From assembly GCA_015490715.1 (NCBI GenBank), contig WFXH01000059.1, forward strand, positions 1 to 43,188: 43,188 nucleotides of DNA, in the 5' to 3' direction. The DNA comes from Saprospiraceae bacterium. Lineage in GTDB: Bacteria > Bacteroidota > Bacteroidia > Chitinophagales > Saprospiraceae. The position numbers and the translations under genes were made by a program. Numbering within the stretch: position 1 is the stretch's first letter; every line of letters starts with the position of its first letter. Of the stretch, positions 40,601 through 43,188 are shown one piece after another. The notes under the pieces were generated by a model. It made no database searches and had not been told where the DNA came from. It was given only the letters and a program-made list of their open reading frames with translations.

Positions 40601-43188
40601 ACGTATACGGTCACAGTAACGGACAGCTACGGATGTACCGACACCGATGAAGTCATTGTGGAAGTTACGGAAGTGCAGCTCAGTGCATCGGTGACCAATG
40701 CCACCTGTGATACCGATGGATTTATTGATCTGACCATCACGGGAGGCACGCCGCCGTATTCCATCAGCTGGTCGACAGGTCAGACACAAGAAGACATTAC
40801 GGCTCTGCCCGGTAAATACTCCGTCGAGGTAACCGATGCCAATGGATGTACGGCATTGCTTATCGTGGATGTGGGCATCGATGGGGAGCCCTGTGATTGT
40901 ACGGTGCAGCTCGCTCCTTGTTCGGAGAGTCAGGTGTTTATCCTCGACGACTTTGACGACTATGCCCATGTCAAAAACACCAGCCAGGGAAATGGCGGTG
41001 TGGGCATTGAGACCCGTGCAGGAAATCTGTGTGATTCGCGGGAAATCTGGGTGGAAAACGAGTCGAATACGCAGGTCAGTGTGCTCATCAACGCGGGGTG
41101 GTTTAGCATCAACGAAGACGCTCAAGCCGATGGCGTGTACTATTTGACCTACGACGGATTTGATTCGGACCTCGACATACAAAATCCGAACATCAACCCT
41201 GGACTCGGGGGCTTCAATGTAGCATCGGTCAATTTCGCTATAAAATATTTGGATTCGGACTTGCCTGGCACGGGTAGGACGATTGAGCTGACCGTCAAGG
41301 TATGGGACGGCAATGGCAATACGTCTTCGTCTACGTATACGGTGACGGAGACGACGCCTCAAAATTCGGTGTTGGTCTTTCCGGCATTGCAGGGTTCGGC
41401 GGATTTGACGGATGTGCGAGCGATTCAGTTGAAATTTCAGACGCAGGGTGATGAAATCGATGCCCGATTTGATGATTTTCAGGTGCAGTGTAAGGAGGCG
41501 GATGTGTCGTTGATTAAAACCGTCAGCGACGAATATCCCGAACCGGGGGATGTCGTGACCTTCACGATTACGATTTCAAACGATGGACCCGACGATGCTA
41601 CGGGAGTAGAGGTGACGGACTACGTGCCTTCGGGATATGTCTCTGTGAGCAATATCAGCAACGGAGGTGTCTTTAACGGATTTGATGAAATAGTCTGGGA
41701 AAACCTTACCATCCCCAGTGGCGGACAGCTTCTGTTGACCTTTGATGCTGAAGTTACAACGGACTGCGAGTTTGGATGTACGCAGTACTATTTTATGCCC
41801 AGTGGAAATTCAAGTAGTGCAAGCAGTAGCGGTGATGATTGGTGCTACGACAACGTCGCCGAGATCACGGCGATGAACGAATACGATCCCGACTCTTCTC
41901 CCAATAACGGAGCCGACACCGACGGTGATGGCAACATCGGTAGCGCGGATAATGATTACGATTGGGATCCCGACGACGAGGACGATGGGGATAATGCCAA
42001 AGTGACACCTACGGCGACCATTAGCGGACGTGTGTGGGAAGACGAGAATCTCGACGGAATTGAGGATGGCTCTGAAAACGGTGTGGCCAATGTGACAGTC
42101 CAATTGCTCGACAATTCCAACAACGTCGTGCAGACGACCACGACCGATGCCAGTGGGTACTACAGCTTTAGCGATGTCGAACCGGGGTACTACAAGATTA
42201 AAGTACTCTTGCCTACGGGTTTTGATGAATTCAGCCCACAGGATCAGGGATACGACGATAGCGTCGACTCCGATGTCGATCCCAACACGGGTGAAACCTC
42301 GCTCATTGAGGTCAATTCCTGTCAAGACATTACCGATATCGATGCGGGCATCTACAAACTCTCCAAGATCGGAGACTTCGTTTGGTGGGACGACAATCAA
42401 AACGGCCTTCAAGATGCCGGCGAAACGGGCATTAATGGGGTCACTGTCAAGTTGTTGCAGAACAACACCGTCATACAGACGACGACAACGGCCAATCACC
42501 CCGTGACCAACGAGCCGGGTTATTACGAATTCGATGGATTGGAGCCGGGCGACTATCAGGTGATGTTTAATACTACGGTGGGATACAATTTCACGATAAA
42601 AGATGCGGGCACCGACGACAGCATCGATTCCGATGCCGATCCCAATAACGGCATGACGGATATCATCACATTGGGATATGCGGAGGAGAATTTAGACGTC
42701 GACGCGGGATTTGTCTGCGCGGTCTCTGTCGATGCCGGCAACGATAAGGAGATATGCCAAGGCAGCTTTACTACTCTGCATGCAACGGCTTCTAACGGCA
42801 AGACGCCCTATTCCTACGAGTGGAGTCATGGTCTGGGGAGTGGCCAAACTGTGGTAGCATCCCCCAATGTGACGACCACGTACACGGTAACCGTCACCGA
42901 TGCAAATGGCTGTACTGCGACGGATGAAGTAACGGTGGTTGTCAACGATACGCCCAGTGTGAGCATCACCAAAACCGATGCTACTTGTGGCGAATCAAAC
43001 GGAAGCGCAACGGCCAACCCCTCCGGCGGTACTCCGCCCTATACGTACATGTGGAGTAATGGTGAGACCACCCAGACGATCGACAATCTCAGCTCGGGAA
43101 CCTACACGGTGACTGTCACCGACGATAATGGATGTACCGGAGTGGGAAGCGTGTACATTCAGGATGTAGGAGGACCTACCGTAACTGC
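37655..43188 (+). CDS. Giant secreted adhesin with GEVED, SprB-type, DUF11 and SdrD_B domains (3' end beyond window)
   Basis: An uninterrupted frame runs from ATG 37655 to the window edge, 1,844 codons without a stop. A signal/anchor-like segment (MEFKRYLRLGMVAYLMLWVG...) opens the protein. In order come Cys-rich N-terminal modules (about 30-310), a long novel segment, and a GEVED domain (about 760-920, DFGDAPASYGD to GEVEDYEIYI). An SprB-like repeat follows (about 930-1070, YEWSTGETT to TVTVTDSYGCTD), then a DUF11 domain (about 1280-1340, VTFTITISNDGPDDATGVEV). Two SdrD_B domains come next (about 1455-1685, each with W-D-x-N-x-x-G-x-x-D-x-x-E), then further SprB-type repeats to the edge. Asp/Gly/Asn-rich calcium-type loops recur. 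A T9SS sorting domain would be expected in the missing C-terminus. The role is probably surface adhesion or gliding. Confidence 0.92.
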   Translation, partial: MEFKRYLRLGMVAYLMLWVGIAQLWSNGDRPSSGAGIPYPELTICNTPGVHDWLFDCNSHTEVKVYGAGSDSCKNNPHAKVEIPNWQVIDSMYVEVVFKTEDPGNYATVYDQNNNSYCIPKRTLNGYAGAKVYAGKLPGGFISEIWTNNTDNSCGNNEGLQSLVVYTFRNVTKSVSSSGVYTRVGGYANTVNFTIPLPTDPLPRNLVVTLPISELTTDDRYLTIEATAGGVFNSTTICGPDPTLNGCCLNIVRIPLNGVPGNANQVNVTVKSHQNDNPGTCNTSGHGQSWVMSGIAFVDIECGDPCAGTCGVDKVPPTMDNYNLQAEIYPGDPLPSVSFSDDCSSATVTDYLEHNVVKVCEIDFSWHPDYRDRNVWFHEFVPQYTKWHHWDRGYLIFMADSTVKWVGRAVNNDDTTSGFIITLYFKKLVDYNTFINNGGHQFTDPLAEERLYAEIDFTKPNSIVGFGAFSNSNIQLYDISDLKFMDIGDRNVYGGGYGAGFWLEYGGWIEIDGVQEPVGHDRNPDPNINNHMDAYVALNNCSESNGDCDVAREWHVEDDCGNTQIFVQHVIWEYGCFDSCTSVIIDYEDYCDNSTKGFSPYEIAECLENVGQFAPDATWDAECDYDAISINTHNRYWSFQFDAKNQVSVTGLEIELVYPIDMSTSMPNDAECPKNFEYRLDFYLNGSIVDSIWSRHIPADTLIYEHVFLQDSIHMQPGDQLEVRISGVPVDMDYYDNSIYCATLECRDVYVYGCCGEPPQDFGDAPASYGDLCVDADCGTPAYLGNVIGDDDAGSQYSNNADGDDNDGNDDEDGVVFVGGNVFFPGQTKTISVSWNTDQFESYISAWIDFDRNGTFDFDEKVIDDYKVGSYNGTQSGTHDFTINVPASAICGTSYARFLILSDPNAAPVGTYCGGTNCKEGEVEDYEIYIESGVIADAGDDVVLCKGNSTTLCASGGGAGGSYEWSTGETTQCIIVSPTTTTTYTVTVTDSYGCTDTDEVIVEVTEVQLSASVTNATCDTDGFIDLTITGGTPPYSISWSTGQTQEDITALPGKYSVEVTDANGCTALLIVDVGIDGEPCDCTVQLAPCSESQVFILDDFDDYAHVKNTSQGNGGVGIETRAGNLCDSREIWVENESNTQVSVLINAGWFSINEDAQADGVYYLTYDGFDSDLDIQNPNINPGLGGFNVASVNFAIKYLDSDLPGTGRTIELTVKVWDGNGNTSSSTYTVTETTPQNSVLVFPALQGSADLTDVRAIQLKFQTQGDEIDARFDDFQVQCKEADVSLIKTVSDEYPEPGDVVTFTITISNDGPDDATGVEVTDYVPSGYVSVSNISNGGVFNGFDEIVWENLTIPSGGQLLLTFDAEVTTDCEFGCTQYYFMPSGNSSSASSSGDDWCYDNVAEITAMNEYDPDSSPNNGADTDGDGNIGSADNDYDWDPDDEDDGDNAKVTPTATISGRVWEDENLDGIEDGSENGVANVTVQLLDNSNNVVQTTTTDASGYYSFSDVEPGYYKIKVLLPTGFDEFSPQDQGYDDSVDSDVDPNTGETSLIEVNSCQDITDIDAGIYKLSKIGDFVWWDDNQNGLQDAGETGINGVTVKLLQNNTVIQTTTTANHPVTNEPGYYEFDGLEPGDYQVMFNTTVGYNFTIKDAGTDDSIDSDADPNNGMTDIITLGYAEENLDVDAGFVCAVSVDAGNDKEICQGSFTTLHATASNGKTPYSYEWSHGLGSGQTVVASPNVTTTYTVTVTDANGCTATDEVTVVVNDTPSVSITKTDATCGESNGSATANPSGGTPPYTYMWSNGETTQTIDNLSSGTYTVTVTDDNGCTGVGSVYIQDVGGPTVT

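Noticed and set aside
1-43188. tRNA, rRNA, CRISPR array, insertion sequence or prophage
   Set aside because: No cloverleaf-type sequence, regular repeat-spacer series, transposase motif or phage gene was found when reading both strands.

Overview
The window reads as a chromosomal piece of a Bacteroidota genome, most likely from the Saprospiria side of the phylum. Reasons: several gene starts are preceded by the Bacteroidota-type promoter (TTTG, about 18-21 nt, then TAnnTTTG); there is a type IX secretion (T9SS) C-terminal sorting domain; there are SprB-like repeats and a very large adhesin with GEVED, DUF11 and SdrD_B-type domains; and there is the LexA-like XRE/S24 regulator common in the phylum. 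I see no rRNA, tRNA, CRISPR array, insertion sequence or prophage.

Layout. 1-2346: feoAB iron uptake (feoB runs off the left edge) behind an XRE/S24 regulator, a 39-residue membrane peptide gene, and a 470-bp spacer holding a cluster of TGTGCA sites. 2347-6847: dtd - MazG-like - PP2C/SpoIIE phosphatase, then a CBS/ACT protein and a short Omp85 protein. 6864-8933 (minus): a GH73-type glucosaminidase and an ArsS-like radical SAM enzyme with its peroxidase-like partner. 9194-14570: clpB, yjbQ and an EF-G paralogue. 14692-20069: xdhC divergent from a CoxG / 2Fe-2S / molybdopterin / FAD hydroxylase operon. 20200-25529: a metallophosphoesterase and trmB facing an rlmN - unknown - rnr operon. 25623-33836 (minus): seven consecutive envelope/regulation genes forming two parallel cassettes. 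33909-36992 (minus): a GHMP (mevalonate-type) kinase, an EamA transporter and aminopeptidase P. 37655-end: the 5' 1,844 codons of a giant surface adhesin.

Two things stand out. First, a non-palindromic 9-mer, GTATGAAAT, occurs 16 times in both orientations, inside and outside genes; five more copies read GTATAAAAT. About 0.3 copies of the first would be expected by chance. One inverted pair forms an intergenic hairpin. This resembles a DNA-uptake-type or protein-binding iterated word. Second, the 25.6-33.8 kb block holds two ECF sigma factors, each followed directly by a protein with a short cytosolic head, one membrane helix, a Pro/Ser/Thr-rich linker and a C-terminal outer-membrane beta-barrel. 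These are candidate trans-envelope anti-sigma factors, and they sit beside lipoproteins and a T9SS-exported SprB-repeat protein.

Starts given here are often internal to the longest open frame, where the longest frame begins with TTG/GTG or runs into the upstream gene. All functions are read from motifs, without database searches.
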